NCBI RefSeq assembly: GCF_021044885.1
Contig: NZ_JAJNOD010000001.1
Location: 1,364,001 to 1,428,000, forward strand
Origin: Microbacterium nymphoidis
GTDB lineage: Bacteria; Actinomycetota; Actinomycetes; Actinomycetales; Microbacteriaceae
DNA length: 64,000 bases
Reading direction: 5' to 3'
Positions 26,175-34,963 of the stretch are shown here, in pieces. The notes under the pieces were generated by a model. That model was not told where the DNA came from. It ran no database searches and saw only the letters and a list, made by a program, of their open reading frames with translations. The position numbers and the translations under genes are program-made. Position 1 is the stretch's first letter. The number at the start of each line of letters is the position of its first letter.

Positions 26175-27818
26175 ATGCCGACACCGATGGATGCCGACAC
26201 TGCCCGAACCCCTGCTCGCGATGGCGCAGCAGATCGCCGCGAGGCCGAAGACCTCGAACAGGCGCTGCGCCCGGCCGATCCGCGGGCGGTTCCGTTGCGC
26301 ACTGTGGCCGACGCCGTGCGCCCCCTGCGCGTGAGCGCCGACCTCAGCGACATCACGGTCACCGGGGCATCGATCGACTCCCGCACCGTCCGCGCCGGTG
26401 ATGTCTATGTCGCGGCTCCCGGCGCTCGTGTGCACGGTGCGCGGTTCACCCGGGACGCGGCGGCGCGCGGCGCCGTGGCCGTCGTCACCGATGAGGCAGG
26501 CGCCGACATCGCCGCGGGCCACGGCCTCCCCGTGCTGGTCGTGGAGGAGGTGCGATCCGTGATCGGTGACGCCGCCGCCGCGGCGTACGGCACGGCGGAG
26601 CGGGCACCCCGGCTGTTCGGCGTGACCGGAACCAACGGCAAGACCACCACCACCTACCTTCTGCGGTCGCTGCTGGAGGCGCTCGAGCACCCCACCGGAC
26701 TAGTGGGCACGGTGGAGATCGACGCCGGCAACGGCCCGGTGCCCTCGGTCCGCACGACGCCCGAAGCCACCGCCCTGCACGGCATCCTCGCGCGCATGAC
26801 AGAGGAGAACCTGCACAGTGCGTCGGTGGAGGTGTCCTCCCACGCACTGTCGTACCGACGCGTGGACGCGCTGCGATTCGCGGTGGCGGGGTTCTCCAAC
26901 CTCACCCCCGATCACCTCGACGTGCACGGCGACATGGCCGGCTACTTCCATGCGAAGGCGCGCCTGTTCTCCCCCGCGCTGGCCGAACGCGGCGTGGTCT
27001 GCGTCGACGATCGCTGGGGACGCCATCTCGCCCGCACCGCGGAGATTCCGGTCGTCACGCTGCAGACGCGCGAGATCGCCGACGATCCGCGCGACGACGA
27101 CCACCTGATCCCCGCGGACGAGATCGACGCCGACTACACGGTGACCGACGTCGTGCGCATCGGCATCGGCCACGGTTTCGTGCTGCGCCGCGACGGCGAG
27201 CCGCTGCTGCGCGCGACCACCGCTCTTCCCGGCGCGTTCAACGTCTCCAATGCCGCGCTCGCGCTGGTCATGGTGCTGGAGAGCGGAGTGCCGGCCGCGC
27301 GCGTGCAGGAGGCGGTCGATCGTCCGCAGACCCTCTCCCCCGTCGTACCCGGACGCATGCAGGTGATCACCACCGAGCCGACCACGGTGGTGGATTTCGC
27401 CCACAATGCTGCGGCACTGCAAGCCGCGCTGATGTCGGTGAACGGCACCGCCGGGCGCACGATCGTCGTGTTCGGCGCCCCGGGCGAACGCGACACCGCG
27501 AAGCGCGCAATGATGGGCGCGATGGGCGCCCGCTACGCCGATGTGGCGATCATCACCGACGACGATCCACACGGTGAGGACGCCGCCTCGATCCGCGCAC
27601 AGGTGCTGTCGGGCGCCCGCATGGCCGAGCAGCCGGGCTCACTCGTGGTGGAGATCCCCTCGCGCACCGACGCGATCGCGGCCGCGGTGGCCATGGCGCG
27701 CCCCGAGGACATCGTCCTCGTCGCGGGACGCGGCCACGAGACGGTGCAGGAGGTCGACGGCGCGCAGATTCCGCTGGACGACGCCGAAGAGCTCCGCCGC
27801 GCGGTGGCCCGACGCTGA
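26175..27818 (+). CDS. MurE-like Mur ligase (UDP-MurNAc-tripeptide synthetase family)
   Basis: A 547-aa three-domain Mur ligase. The N-terminal domain has ITVTGASIDSRTVRAGDVYVA; the ATP loop GTNGKTTTT is at 152-160; the carbamylated-lysine motif is YFHAKARLF. The C-terminal domain deviates from housekeeping MurE: DFAHNAAAL instead of YAHTPDAL, GAPGERD instead of GCGGDRD, and DDDPHGED where DAP-type enzymes have DNPR. It is not in a dcw cell-division cluster. It could be a lysine/ornithine-type MurE or a paralogue ligating another amino acid. The start at 26175 follows AGGATGGAGGG. Confidence 0.8.
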   Translation: MPTPMDADTARTPARDGAADRREAEDLEQALRPADPRAVPLRTVADAVRPLRVSADLSDITVTGASIDSRTVRAGDVYVAAPGARVHGARFTRDAAARGAVAVVTDEAGADIAAGHGLPVLVVEEVRSVIGDAAAAAYGTAERAPRLFGVTGTNGKTTTTYLLRSLLEALEHPTGLVGTVEIDAGNGPVPSVRTTPEATALHGILARMTEENLHSASVEVSSHALSYRRVDALRFAVAGFSNLTPDHLDVHGDMAGYFHAKARLFSPALAERGVVCVDDRWGRHLARTAEIPVVTLQTREIADDPRDDDHLIPADEIDADYTVTDVVRIGIGHGFVLRRDGEPLLRATTALPGAFNVSNAALALVMVLESGVPAARVQEAVDRPQTLSPVVPGRMQVITTEPTTVVDFAHNAAALQAALMSVNGTAGRTIVVFGAPGERDTAKRAMMGAMGARYADVAIITDDDPHGEDAASIRAQVLSGARMAEQPGSLVVEIPSRTDAIAAAVAMARPEDIVLVAGRGHETVQEVDGAQIPLDDAEELRRAVARR

Positions 27819-27825
27819 TCGCATT

Positions 27826-27857
27826 AGGGCGCCCTCCCCGAGCGGGAAGAGCGCCCT
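27826..27857. terminator. Bidirectional hairpin between MurE-like and DUF4407 genes
   Basis: AGGGCGC (27826-27832) pairs with GCGCCCT (27851-27857); an inner CCC/GGG pairing shortens the loop. It lies between the 3' ends of two convergent genes and can serve both. Confidence 0.7.
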
Positions 27858-27861
27858 GATG

Positions 27862-29784
27862 TCAGCGGATGACCGCGAGCTCCTCGGTGACGGAGGCGGG
27901 AAGATCCTGCCCGCTGCGCCGGGCGCGATCTCTCACCACGGATCGGGAGTCGCGCACCTTCTCGGCGATCGCTCGGCGGGCGATCTCGGAGTCGGCACGC
28001 ACGCCGTCGAGTTTCACCCGGGTCACCACACGCTCCACCTCCTCGTAGATGGACGGGTTGCCCCAGCTGGTGAGCACCTTCACGAGCACCGGCAGCAGCT
28101 CGATCATGAAGAACAGACCGGCGATCAGCCAATGCGCCCAGGCCAGCGTCGGCTCGCGCTCGCCCAGACGGTTGAGCGCGCTGATCTGGCTGAGGAGGCC
28201 TTCGGCATCGGCGTTGCCGTTCGCCACGGCGGCGGCGCGCGCGTTGTATGCGGCCAGCGCCGTATCGTAGGTCGCCTGTGCCGCGGGCAGAGCGGCGTTG
28301 GCCTCGTCGCGGTTCATCTTCTCCGTGGTGGCGGCCTCGGTCGCCCCCGCGGTCTGCGCGGCGGACAGGGCGGCGTTCGCCTCCTGGAGCTGAGCGGACA
28401 GGGCGTCGTAGCTCGCCTGTGCCTGCTCCAGCTGTGACTTGGCGGCGTCGGAGGACGAGCCCTGGCCGGGAAGGCCGGTGCATCCGGTGACGGAGTCCGC
28501 TCCGGCGCCCGTCAGCTCGCACTGGTAGATGGCGCGCGCCTGGTCGATGACGGTCTGCGCGGCGGCCATCTGGGCCGTGAGCGTGTCCACCGTGGACTGC
28601 GCTGCGGCGACGGAGGCGGGTTGGTTGGAGGTTCCCGCGACGATGCCGGTGGCCGCCTGGTTCTGCAGGTCCGCGAGTGCCTGTTTGGCGGCGTCGAGAG
28701 CCTGCTTCTCGGGGCCGTTCGCGAGCTGGTCCTGATCGGTCTGCGCCTGCGCCAGGTTGGTGGTGGTCACCTCACGCTGGATGTCGTTGTGGAAGATCTG
28801 CAGCACCATCGGCTCGGCCACCACGATGCCGATGAGAGCCGCCATGATCACCCGGGGGAAGGCCAGACCGAACAGCTTCCAGCCGTTGCGGGTGGACTTC
28901 ATGCTCGCGGTGAGGAACCGGTCGAGGTTGAAGATGATGAGGGCCCAGATGATGGCGAGCGGCACCGCTCCCCAGGCCCAGATGTGCACGCCCGTGATCA
29001 GCGCGAACAGCATCGAGATACCGGAGATGAGGGCGGTTCCCGCGAGCACGAAGAACATCTGCACGAAGCGCGGGGTCTCGGTGGGTACGTGATCCAGCAC
29101 GGCACCGTCGGCCCCGCCGAGGACGGCGAGCCGGCGGAGGATCGGGGTACGGCGTCGCTCCTCTTCCGCAGAACCCGCCCCCGCTGCGGGGGGCATCGGG
29201 GGCTCCTCGCCTGCGGCCGGCTCGTCGCGGAAGTCGTCGGCGCGGAAGTCGTCATCGCGGAAGGCTTCATCGCGGACGTCCGTGATGTCCGGGGCACCGG
29301 TGCGGGTCTCGTGCTCGTCCTGGCCGCGCGCGAACCGTCCGAGGGCCGCGGATGCGGCCGCAGCGTGCGCACGCTGCTCCGCTTCCGCATCTGCCTGGAG
29401 CGCACTGTCATCCTGGAGCGCACCGTCATCCTGGAGCGCACGAAGCTCGTCGAGCACGGTGGTCTCGGCTTCGGGCTGCGGCGGACGCCGCGCGTCGATC
29501 AGCACCCCCGGGGTGTCATCGTCGATGTTCGGCGGAACATCGGACAGCACCTCGGTGACGGCCTCGCTGTCCGAGACCCTGGCGCCGTCGTCGGATGCCA
29601 GCACCTCGGTGGGCGTCTCGTCGGGGCCGTCAGGGTACGGCTGCTGCTCGCTGCCGGTGGCGTCGGGCTGAAAGGGCCTCTGCACCTCGAGAGGCTCCTC
29701 GGCATCGACACGATCGACGGCCGCATCGAACTGGATCCGGCCCTGCGAATCCATGCGTCCGGGGCGATGAGCGGAAAACGACAT
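27862..29784 (-). CDS. DUF4407 domain membrane protein with acidic N-terminal region
   Basis: A 640-aa protein. Residues 1 to about 215 are acidic, disordered and repeat-bearing. A DUF4407 core follows: LDHVPTETPRFVQMFFVLAG, a pair of membrane helices, IIFNLDRFLTASM, and a third helix ending VVAEPMVLQIFHNDI. Then comes a long Ala/Gln-rich coiled coil (about residues 370-530) and a last membrane segment (LAWAHWLIAGLFFMIELLPV). DUF4407 proteins are actinobacterial and bacteroidetal membrane proteins of unknown function. A TAACCT box 6 nt before the ATG suggests a leaderless start. Confidence 0.87.
   Translation of the reverse strand: MSFSAHRPGRMDSQGRIQFDAAVDRVDAEEPLEVQRPFQPDATGSEQQPYPDGPDETPTEVLASDDGARVSDSEAVTEVLSDVPPNIDDDTPGVLIDARRPPQPEAETTVLDELRALQDDGALQDDSALQADAEAEQRAHAAAASAALGRFARGQDEHETRTGAPDITDVRDEAFRDDDFRADDFRDEPAAGEEPPMPPAAGAGSAEEERRRTPILRRLAVLGGADGAVLDHVPTETPRFVQMFFVLAGTALISGISMLFALITGVHIWAWGAVPLAIIWALIIFNLDRFLTASMKSTRNGWKLFGLAFPRVIMAALIGIVVAEPMVLQIFHNDIQREVTTTNLAQAQTDQDQLANGPEKQALDAAKQALADLQNQAATGIVAGTSNQPASVAAAQSTVDTLTAQMAAAQTVIDQARAIYQCELTGAGADSVTGCTGLPGQGSSSDAAKSQLEQAQASYDALSAQLQEANAALSAAQTAGATEAATTEKMNRDEANAALPAAQATYDTALAAYNARAAAVANGNADAEGLLSQISALNRLGEREPTLAWAHWLIAGLFFMIELLPVLVKVLTSWGNPSIYEEVERVVTRVKLDGVRADSEIARRAIAEKVRDSRSVVRDRARRSGQDLPASVTEELAVIR
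29226..29440. repeat. In-frame tandem repeats inside the DUF4407 gene
   Basis: Two arrays keep the reading frame. Three 15-bp units at 29226-29270 encode the FRDDD/FRADD-type repeats, and 18-bp units at 29395-29412 and 29413-29430 plus a partial third encode ALQDDS-type repeats. Both lie in the acidic disordered region and could vary in number between strains. Confidence 0.8.
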
Positions 29785-29857
29785 TCGTTCAGGTTAGGCC
29801 GACGTGCTGGAAGACCGATGAGCGCGCCCTGTGGTGGCTCCGTGAGCGTAAAGAGGT

Positions 29858-29916
29858 TTCATTGCGCGCGAAACGCTCGTATCCAGCCGGATTTCGAGCG
29901 TTTTGCGCGCTATGAA
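29858..29916. repeat. 59-bp palindromic repeat, copy B
   Basis: Ends TTCATTGCGCGC / GCGCGCTATGAA; the 22-bp outer arms match with two mismatches and a short ATCC/GGAT pairing lies in the middle. It lies at the 3' end of the leftward TetR gene, whose TAG stop is formed by the repeat's own CTA (29910-29912). Confidence 0.88.
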
Positions 29917-30503
29917 GCGAGTGATACGCCGGCAAGCAGCCGGTCCACGGAGTTCTCGAGAGCGGCCAGCGCGGCGGGAAGCGAAAAGTGCCCGGCGGCG
30001 CTCAGGACGCCGAGCCCGTGAATCACGCCCCACACCGACACGGCGTCAACCGGCTCCGTGAGACCGACCGCCGCCGTGATCTCGTTCAGGACGGCTTCGA
30101 GCCGGTCGATGAGAACAGCCATGGTGGGCGTCGGCGCCCCGGGCACACACACGGTCGGATCGTAGATCGCAGCGAAGGCGTGCGGCCTCTCGACCGCGAA
30201 TCGCACATAGGCCGCGCCACCGCCCCGGAACGCCGCACGAGGATCGGCAGCGGCGTCGACTGCGGTGATGACCGCGTCCACGAGGTCCGACATGCTGCGC
30301 TCGGCAATGGCTTTGAGCAGCCCGTTGCGATCGGCGAAGTGGTGGTAGGGCGCGTTGTGGCTCACGTTCGCCGCGCGTGCGACCTCGCGCAGGCTGATCT
30401 CCTGCGCCGGCCGATCCACGAGCAACTGCATCGCTGCGGACTCCAGCGCGTGCGCGAGGTCACCGTGATGGTAGCCGCCTCGGGAACTTGACACGAGCAA
30501 CAT
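29910..30503 (-). CDS. TetR family transcriptional regulator (WHG-domain type)
   Basis: A 197-aa repressor. It has an N-terminal helix-turn-helix (ISLREVARAANVSHNAPYHHF, preceded by GGYHHGDLAHALESAA) and a helical ligand domain with the WGVIHGLGVL motif (WHG-type C-terminal domain). It is divergent from a small flavodoxin-fold oxidoreductase, 53 bp away, and probably represses both. The start at 30503 uses the AGGAAA within the intergenic palindrome. The final codons and stop come from the 59-bp palindrome. Confidence 0.9.
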   Translation of the reverse strand: MLLVSSSRGGYHHGDLAHALESAAMQLLVDRPAQEISLREVARAANVSHNAPYHHFADRNGLLKAIAERSMSDLVDAVITAVDAAADPRAAFRGGGAAYVRFAVERPHAFAAIYDPTVCVPGAPTPTMAVLIDRLEAVLNEITAAVGLTEPVDAVSVWGVIHGLGVLSAAGHFSLPAALAALENSVDRLLAGVSLAS

Positions 30504-30507
30504 TGTT

Positions 30508-30552
30508 TCCTATCTTGACACTGCCCACCAAGTAGACACTGTCAAGATAGGA
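30508..30552. promoter_or_regulatory. 13-bp inverted repeat between divergent TetR and oxidoreductase genes
   Basis: TCCTATCTTGACA (30508-30520) and its exact complement TGTCAAGATAGGA (30540-30552) are separated by 19 bp. The arms contain both a TTGACA-like hexamer and, read outward, the AGGA ribosome site of each gene, so a bound TetR would cover promoter and start regions of both. This is a strong autorepressor-site candidate. Confidence 0.75.
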
Positions 30553-30556
30553 CCCC

Positions 30557-31141
30557 ATGCCCGGCGCACTCATCCTCGACGCACACCCCGACGGGCGCTC
30601 GCTCACCGCTGCCATCGCGCGCCGCTATGCCGACGCCCATCAGGATGCCCGCGTGATCGCGCTGCGGGATCTGGACTTCGATCCGATTCTGCGTTTCGGC
30701 TACCGCGAGCGCATGACCATCGAGCCCGACCTCGCCGATGCACGTCGCGCCCTCCACGATGCGCAGACCATCGTCATCGCCACCCCGCTCTGGTGGGGCT
30801 CGGTTCCGGCGCTGCTGAAGGGCTTCTTCGATCGCGCACTGCTGCCCCGGCACGAGTATCGGTACCGCCCGTCGGGGCTTCCTGAGGGGCTGCTTCCCGC
30901 ACGCAACGGGAGACTGCTGCTCCTGGCGGACACTCCCGCGATGTTCACGCCATTCACCGGGCTGCCCGCGCAACGCCAGGTGACTCGCAACACCCTGCGA
31001 TTCTGCGGTGTGCGTTCGGTCCGTGCCACACGGATGCTCGGCGTACGCCAGGCATCTCCCGCGCGCCGAGAGGCATGGCTGGATCGCGCCGCACGGCTGG
31101 GATCACGGGATGGCCGCCGGGACGCGCAGTCGGCCAGGTGA
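30557..31141 (+). CDS. NAD(P)H-dependent oxidoreductase, flavodoxin-like fold
   Basis: A 194-aa protein of the NQO1/KefF/MdaB-like flavodoxin-fold family. It shows LILDAHPDGRSLTAAIARRY (FMN phosphate site, with D-G in place of the more usual PxxxS arrangement), TPLWWGSVPALLKGFFDR and the CGV segment after the last strand. Such enzymes reduce quinones or nitro compounds with FMN. The divergent TetR gene and shared operator suggest induction by a toxic electrophile. The ATG follows AGGACCCC. Confidence 0.87.
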   Translation: MPGALILDAHPDGRSLTAAIARRYADAHQDARVIALRDLDFDPILRFGYRERMTIEPDLADARRALHDAQTIVIATPLWWGSVPALLKGFFDRALLPRHEYRYRPSGLPEGLLPARNGRLLLLADTPAMFTPFTGLPAQRQVTRNTLRFCGVRSVRATRMLGVRQASPARREAWLDRAARLGSRDGRRDAQSAR

Positions 31142-31148
31142 GCGGAAG

Positions 31149-31207
31149 TTCATTGCGCGCGGATCGCTTGTATCCGGCCGGATTTCAAGCGACTTGCGCG
31201 CTATGAA
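31149..31207. repeat. 59-bp palindromic repeat, copy C
   Basis: TTCATTGCGCGC ... GCGCGCTATGAA with an imperfect inner stem (CGCTTG/CAAGCG) and the same TATCC-GCCGGAT core as copy B. It lies between the convergent 3' ends of the oxidoreductase gene (stop 31141) and rlmN (stop 31214), so it may terminate both. Confidence 0.88.
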
Positions 31208-31213
31208 ACGGAG

Positions 31214-32464
31214 TTAGACGGCGGCCGCAGCCGCAGCCTTGTCGTCCTCGGTCGCGACCAGCTGACCGCACGCACCGTCGATGTCCTTGCCGCGGGTGTC
31301 GCGGATGGTCGTGGGGACTCCCGCATCGTTCAGACGACGGACGAACTCGTTCTGCACCGCGGGCTCCGACGACGTCCACACCGATTCCGGCGTGGGGTTC
31401 AGCGGAATCGGGTTGACATGGACCCACCCACGGCCGCGCTCGTTCAGCTTCTTCGCCAGCAGGTCGGCACGCCAGGCGTGATCGTTCATGTCCTTGATCA
31501 GCGCGTACTCGATCGAGACGCGACGACCGGTCTTCTCGTAGTACTCCCGCGCGGCATCGAGCGCCTCGTCGACCTTCCAGCGCGAGTTCACGGGGATGAG
31601 CTCGTCTCGCAGTTCGTCATCGGGCGCGTGCAGCGAGAGCGCGAAGGTCACGGGGATATCCTCGGCAGCCAGCTTTTTGATGGCGGGCACGAGGCCCACG
31701 GTGGAGACCGTGATCCCGCGGGCCGACATACCGAGCCCGTCGGGCTGGGGCGCGACCATGGTGCGGACGGCGTGCATCACGCGGCTGTAGTTGGCCAGCG
31801 GCTCGCCCATTCCCATGAACACGATGTTGGACACCCGCTCCATGGAGTGGTCGTCCTTCTTCTTGCCACCCAGCTCCCCGGCCGCGATCGCACGGTTGGC
31901 GCGCACGACCTGCTCGATGATCTCCGCGGCGGACATGTTCCGGGTGAGCCCCGCCTGACCCGTGGCGCAGAACGGGCAGTTCATGCCGCAGCCGGCCTGA
32001 CTGGACACGCACAGCGTGATCCGGCCCGGGTAGCGCATGAGCACGGACTCGACCAGGGCGCCGTCGTGCAGACGCCAGAGGAACTTGATGGTGTCGCCAC
32101 GGTCGGTGGCCAGGCGCCGCACCTCGGTGAGCAGGTTCGGCATCAGACCGCCGACCAGTTCTTCACGCCCCTCCTTGGGGAGGTCGGTCATCTCGGCCGG
32201 GTCGGAGGTGTAGTGGGTGAAGTAGTGCGTGGAGAGCTGCTTGGCGCGGAACCCGGGAAAGCCGAGCTCCTTGAGCTTCGCCACGCGCTCGTCGGGGGTG
32301 AAGTCGGCAAGGTGCACGGGCGGCTTGCCACGCTTCGGGCTGGCGAACTGCAGCGCCGGGCGACCCTCCGAGTCCAGCTTCTGCTGCCATCCCTCGGTAC
32401 GCGGCCGCACCTGCACGTTGCCGTTGCTGCCGGTCTTGCGCACCGGGGTCATGTCAGAAGTCAT
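31214..32464 (-). CDS. rlmN: 23S rRNA (adenine-2503-C2) / tRNA (adenine-37-C2) methyltransferase
   Basis: About 416 aa; a radical-SAM methylase that modifies A2503 of 23S rRNA. The iron-sulfur motif is CGMNCPFC (C-x3-C-x2-C), and the cysteine in DGACGQL near the C-terminus completes the ping-pong mechanism. The N-terminal segment [14 protein letters not shown] binds RNA. I chose the ATG at 32464; a GTG at 32485 and an ATG at 32452 are also in frame. TATCCT lies 7 nt before 32464, so the message may be leaderless there. The C-terminal Ala-rich tail is unusual but short. Confidence 0.95.
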   Translation of the reverse strand: MTSDMTPVRKTGSNGNVQVRPRTEGWQQKLDSEGRPALQFASPKRGKPPVHLADFTPDERVAKLKELGFPGFRAKQLSTHYFTHYTSDPAEMTDLPKEGREELVGGLMPNLLTEVRRLATDRGDTIKFLWRLHDGALVESVLMRYPGRITLCVSSQAGCGMNCPFCATGQAGLTRNMSAAEIIEQVVRANRAIAAGELGGKKKDDHSMERVSNIVFMGMGEPLANYSRVMHAVRTMVAPQPDGLGMSARGITVSTVGLVPAIKKLAAEDIPVTFALSLHAPDDELRDELIPVNSRWKVDEALDAAREYYEKTGRRVSIEYALIKDMNDHAWRADLLAKKLNERGRGWVHVNPIPLNPTPESVWTSSEPAVQNEFVRRLNDAGVPTTIRDTRGKDIDGACGQLVATEDDKAAAAAAV

Positions 32465-32550
32465 ACCTTCCAGGATACGGCCCACGGCCTGGGGAACCTA
32501 TGGGGATGGGATGCTGTCGGCATGACTACCTCCGCGACCGCACGCAGCGC

Positions 32551-32973
32551 GTGATCCGACGGATCGAGGGCGCGTCCTGGCTTCCGAACGGACGCGCGGA
32601 GATCGTGCTGTCGAACCTCCCGCCTGAGCCGGCCGAGCTGGTGCGGGTTTTGTTGCGGCGTGATCATGAGATTTTCTGCGTTGCCCGCGATGACGGTAGG
32701 CAGGACATCCCCACCCGTCGTGTCCACGGCGACGACCCGCACGGTTCGGCGACGGTCAGAGCTCTGGCGCTGGATCTCGGCATCAACCCCGAATCGATGG
32801 CCCCTCTCGGCTTCGTCCGCAATGCCGCCTCTCCTCCGGCACCGGGATATCCGTGGCCGATGCCGCTGGCTCACTTCTCCGTGTGGACATCGGATGAGCT
32901 TCCGACCGCTCCCGGCCGATGGGTACCCGCGTCAGAGCTCCGGGATCGGCACTGGCACCCGCTGCTGGGTTGA
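32551..32973 (+). CDS. Nudix-like small protein, boxless
   Basis: About 140 aa from a GTG at 32551. The second half (DIPTRRVHGDDP...LALDLGI and ELPTAPGRWVPASELRDRHWHPLL) resembles the edges of Nudix hydrolases, but no intact Nudix box is seen, so enzymatic activity is doubtful. The start is uncertain. An in-frame ATG at 32500 would add 17 residues. A separate 10-codon frame starting at 32522, 6 nt after a GATGCT box, ends in a TGA that overlaps this GTG. That could be a coupling leader, or a sign that one base was lost or gained. Confidence 0.55.
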   Translation: MIRRIEGASWLPNGRAEIVLSNLPPEPAELVRVLLRRDHEIFCVARDDGRQDIPTRRVHGDDPHGSATVRALALDLGINPESMAPLGFVRNAASPPAPGYPWPMPLAHFSVWTSDELPTAPGRWVPASELRDRHWHPLLG

Positions 32974-33257
32974 ACACGTTTCCACCGATGTGTCTTCGCC
33001 GGGCTTCCGCGGAACCACCACTCCGGCCCCGGTAGGGCACCCACCCGGCTTGCGCCCGTTTCAAGAGTGTCGCCAATCGAGGAGATTTGCTCCGATAGAG
33101 GACCGGCGACCGGGCGATCACCCTCGATTCGCGACATCATCCTCGTTTCGGGACAACTCCAGCGTGCCGCGACGCTGTTGTTTCGGGCTCGCGCGGCCCC
33201 TTCAGCAAATACGGAAGAGCCAGCCCGGACCTTTTGGTATCCCATTAAGCTCGAGCC
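32974..33257. other. Gene-free stretch before the ankyrin lipoprotein
   Basis: A 284-bp stretch. No reading frame here looks like a protein. A TAAGCT box (33246-33251) lies 6 nt before the next gene's ATG and probably drives it as a leaderless transcript. I see nothing else. Confidence 0.4.
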
Positions 33258-33941
33258 ATGCGCCGAAGCCTGATCGCATCCTTCATCACTGCGGCTGCCG
33301 CCCTCGTGCTCACCGCCTGCACCGGTCCGGCGGCGCAGGCGCGCTCGGCCGACGCCCGTCTCCTCGACGCCGTCCGCGACGGTGATGCCTCAGCGGTGAG
33401 TGCGGCGCTCGGCGACGGTGCCGATCCGGATGCGCGCGGCGAGATGGACCGGCCGGCCGTACTGATAGCTGCCCGTGCCGGAGATGTCGACATCGTCCGC
33501 CTCCTCCTGACGGATGGGGCTGACCCCAACACCGCCGATGCCATCCAGGACAGCGCCTATCTGTACGCCGGGGCCGAGGGTCTCACGGACATCCTCGCGC
33601 TCACGCTCGAACACGGTGCCGATGTGACGAGCACCAACCGCTACGGCGGGACAGCCCTGATCCCGGCCAGTGAACACGGTCACGTCGCCAATGTGCGGCT
33701 GCTGATCGACGCGGGCGTCGACGTCGATCACGTGAACAACCTGCAGTGGACCGCGCTACTGGAGGCGATCATCCTCGGCACCGGATCGGCGGATCATATC
33801 GAGACGGTGCGAATGTTGCTCGATGCCGGCGCGGATCCCGAACTCGCGGACGGCGACGGCGTCACTCCGCGCGCCCACGCGGTGTCGCGCGGATTCACGG
33901 AGATCGTCGCGCTGCTCGACGCCGCCGGCGCGCAGCGCTGA
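33258..33941 (+). CDS. Ankyrin-repeat lipoprotein
   Basis: A 227-aa protein. The signal peptide ends at the lipobox LTAC (cysteine 21), so it is anchored outside the membrane. Four to five ankyrin repeats follow, recognisable by GDVDIVRLLLTDGADPN, GLTDILALTLEHGADV, GHVANVRLLIDAGVDVD and HIETVRMLLDAGADPE. Ankyrin stacks bind protein partners; the partner is unknown. Such secreted ankyrin proteins are frequent in actinobacteria. No Shine-Dalgarno is evident; a leaderless start is likely. Confidence 0.88.
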   Translation: MRRSLIASFITAAAALVLTACTGPAAQARSADARLLDAVRDGDASAVSAALGDGADPDARGEMDRPAVLIAARAGDVDIVRLLLTDGADPNTADAIQDSAYLYAGAEGLTDILALTLEHGADVTSTNRYGGTALIPASEHGHVANVRLLIDAGVDVDHVNNLQWTALLEAIILGTGSADHIETVRMLLDAGADPELADGDGVTPRAHAVSRGFTEIVALLDAAGAQR

Positions 33942-33979
33942 CGCCGGTCCGCGGGACGCGTCAGCACGACTCACCCGTG

Positions 33980-34038
33980 TTCAAAGCACGCAAATGAACC
34001 GAATCCACGGTCCAGGGGCGCGATTCGCGCGCTATGAA
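33980..34038. repeat. 59-bp palindromic repeat, copy D (degenerate left arm)
   Basis: The right end GCGCGCTATGAA is intact, while the left end has decayed to TTCAAAGCACGC. The total length is again 59 bp. It lies between the convergent 3' ends of the ankyrin lipoprotein gene and nadE. Confidence 0.65.
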
Positions 34039-34144
34039 GGGGAGGGCTCGCAGCCGCACGACTCCCGCGGACGCTTCGCTCCGCTTGGGTTGGGTTCGGC
34101 TCGCCGCGGCTCAGAGCACGCGCAACGAGATGAGTGCCCCGGCC

Positions 34145-34963
34145 TCAGCGCCACCAGGTGTCGAAGGGTGCCACCGGCAGATGGCGCTTGTGCTCGGTGG
34201 CGAGGTACTTCGACTCCAGGATCCCGGCCGCCGCGGCATCGATGACCTTCCCCTCCAGGAAGTCATCGATCTGCTCGTAGGTGAGCCCCAGCTCGTCCTC
34301 GTCGGTACGTCCGGGCTTGTCGTCGAGGAGGTCGGCGGTGGGCACCTTGGTGGCCAGGTGCTCGGGGGCGCCCAGAACGCGCAGCAGCGCACGGCCCTGG
34401 CGCTTGTTCAGCCCGGCGAGCGGGGTGAGATCGGCCGCACCGTCGCCGAACTTCGTGAAGAACCCGGTCACCGCCTCGGCGGCGTGGTCGGTGCCGATCA
34501 CGAGCAGACGGTGCTGTGCGGCGACGGTGAACTGCGCGATCATGCGGGTGCGCGCCTTGATGTTGCCCCGGTTGAAATCGCTGATCTCGTCACCAGCGGT
34601 CTCGATGGCGTTCTCCATGCCCTGCACCGCATCGGCGATGTTGACCGTGAGTTCGCGATCGGCACCGATGAACGACATCGCTGCCTGGGCGTCGGCCTCG
34701 TCGTGCTGCACCTTGTACGGCAGACGCATCGCCACGAACATCGCCTCGTGGCCTTCCGCACGCAGGCGCTCCACTGCGAGCTGAGCGAGCCGGCCGGCGA
34801 GGGTGGAGTCCTGGCCGCCGGAGATTCCCAGCACGTAGCCGCGCGCTCCCGTGGTGCGCAGGTACTCCATCAGGAACCCGATTCGCCGCTCCACCTCCGC
34901 GGTGGGGTCGATCGTCGGCTTCACGCCGAGGGCATCGATGATCTCCTGCTGCAGCGCTGTCAT
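34145..34963 (-). CDS. nadE: NH3-dependent NAD+ synthetase
   Basis: A 272-aa single-domain NAD synthetase, the length of the E. coli enzyme, without a glutaminase domain. It amidates deamido-NAD+ with ammonia and ATP. The PP-loop is [17 protein letters not shown], and [19 protein letters not shown] and [17 protein letters not shown] carry substrate residues. The ATG at 34963 has GGAGG upstream. It is a housekeeping gene standing alone. Confidence 0.96.
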   Translation of the reverse strand: MTALQQEIIDALGVKPTIDPTAEVERRIGFLMEYLRTTGARGYVLGISGGQDSTLAGRLAQLAVERLRAEGHEAMFVAMRLPYKVQHDEADAQAAMSFIGADRELTVNIADAVQGMENAIETAGDEISDFNRGNIKARTRMIAQFTVAAQHRLLVIGTDHAAEAVTGFFTKFGDGAADLTPLAGLNKRQGRALLRVLGAPEHLATKVPTADLLDDKPGRTDEDELGLTYEQIDDFLEGKVIDAAAAGILESKYLATEHKRHLPVAPFDTWWR

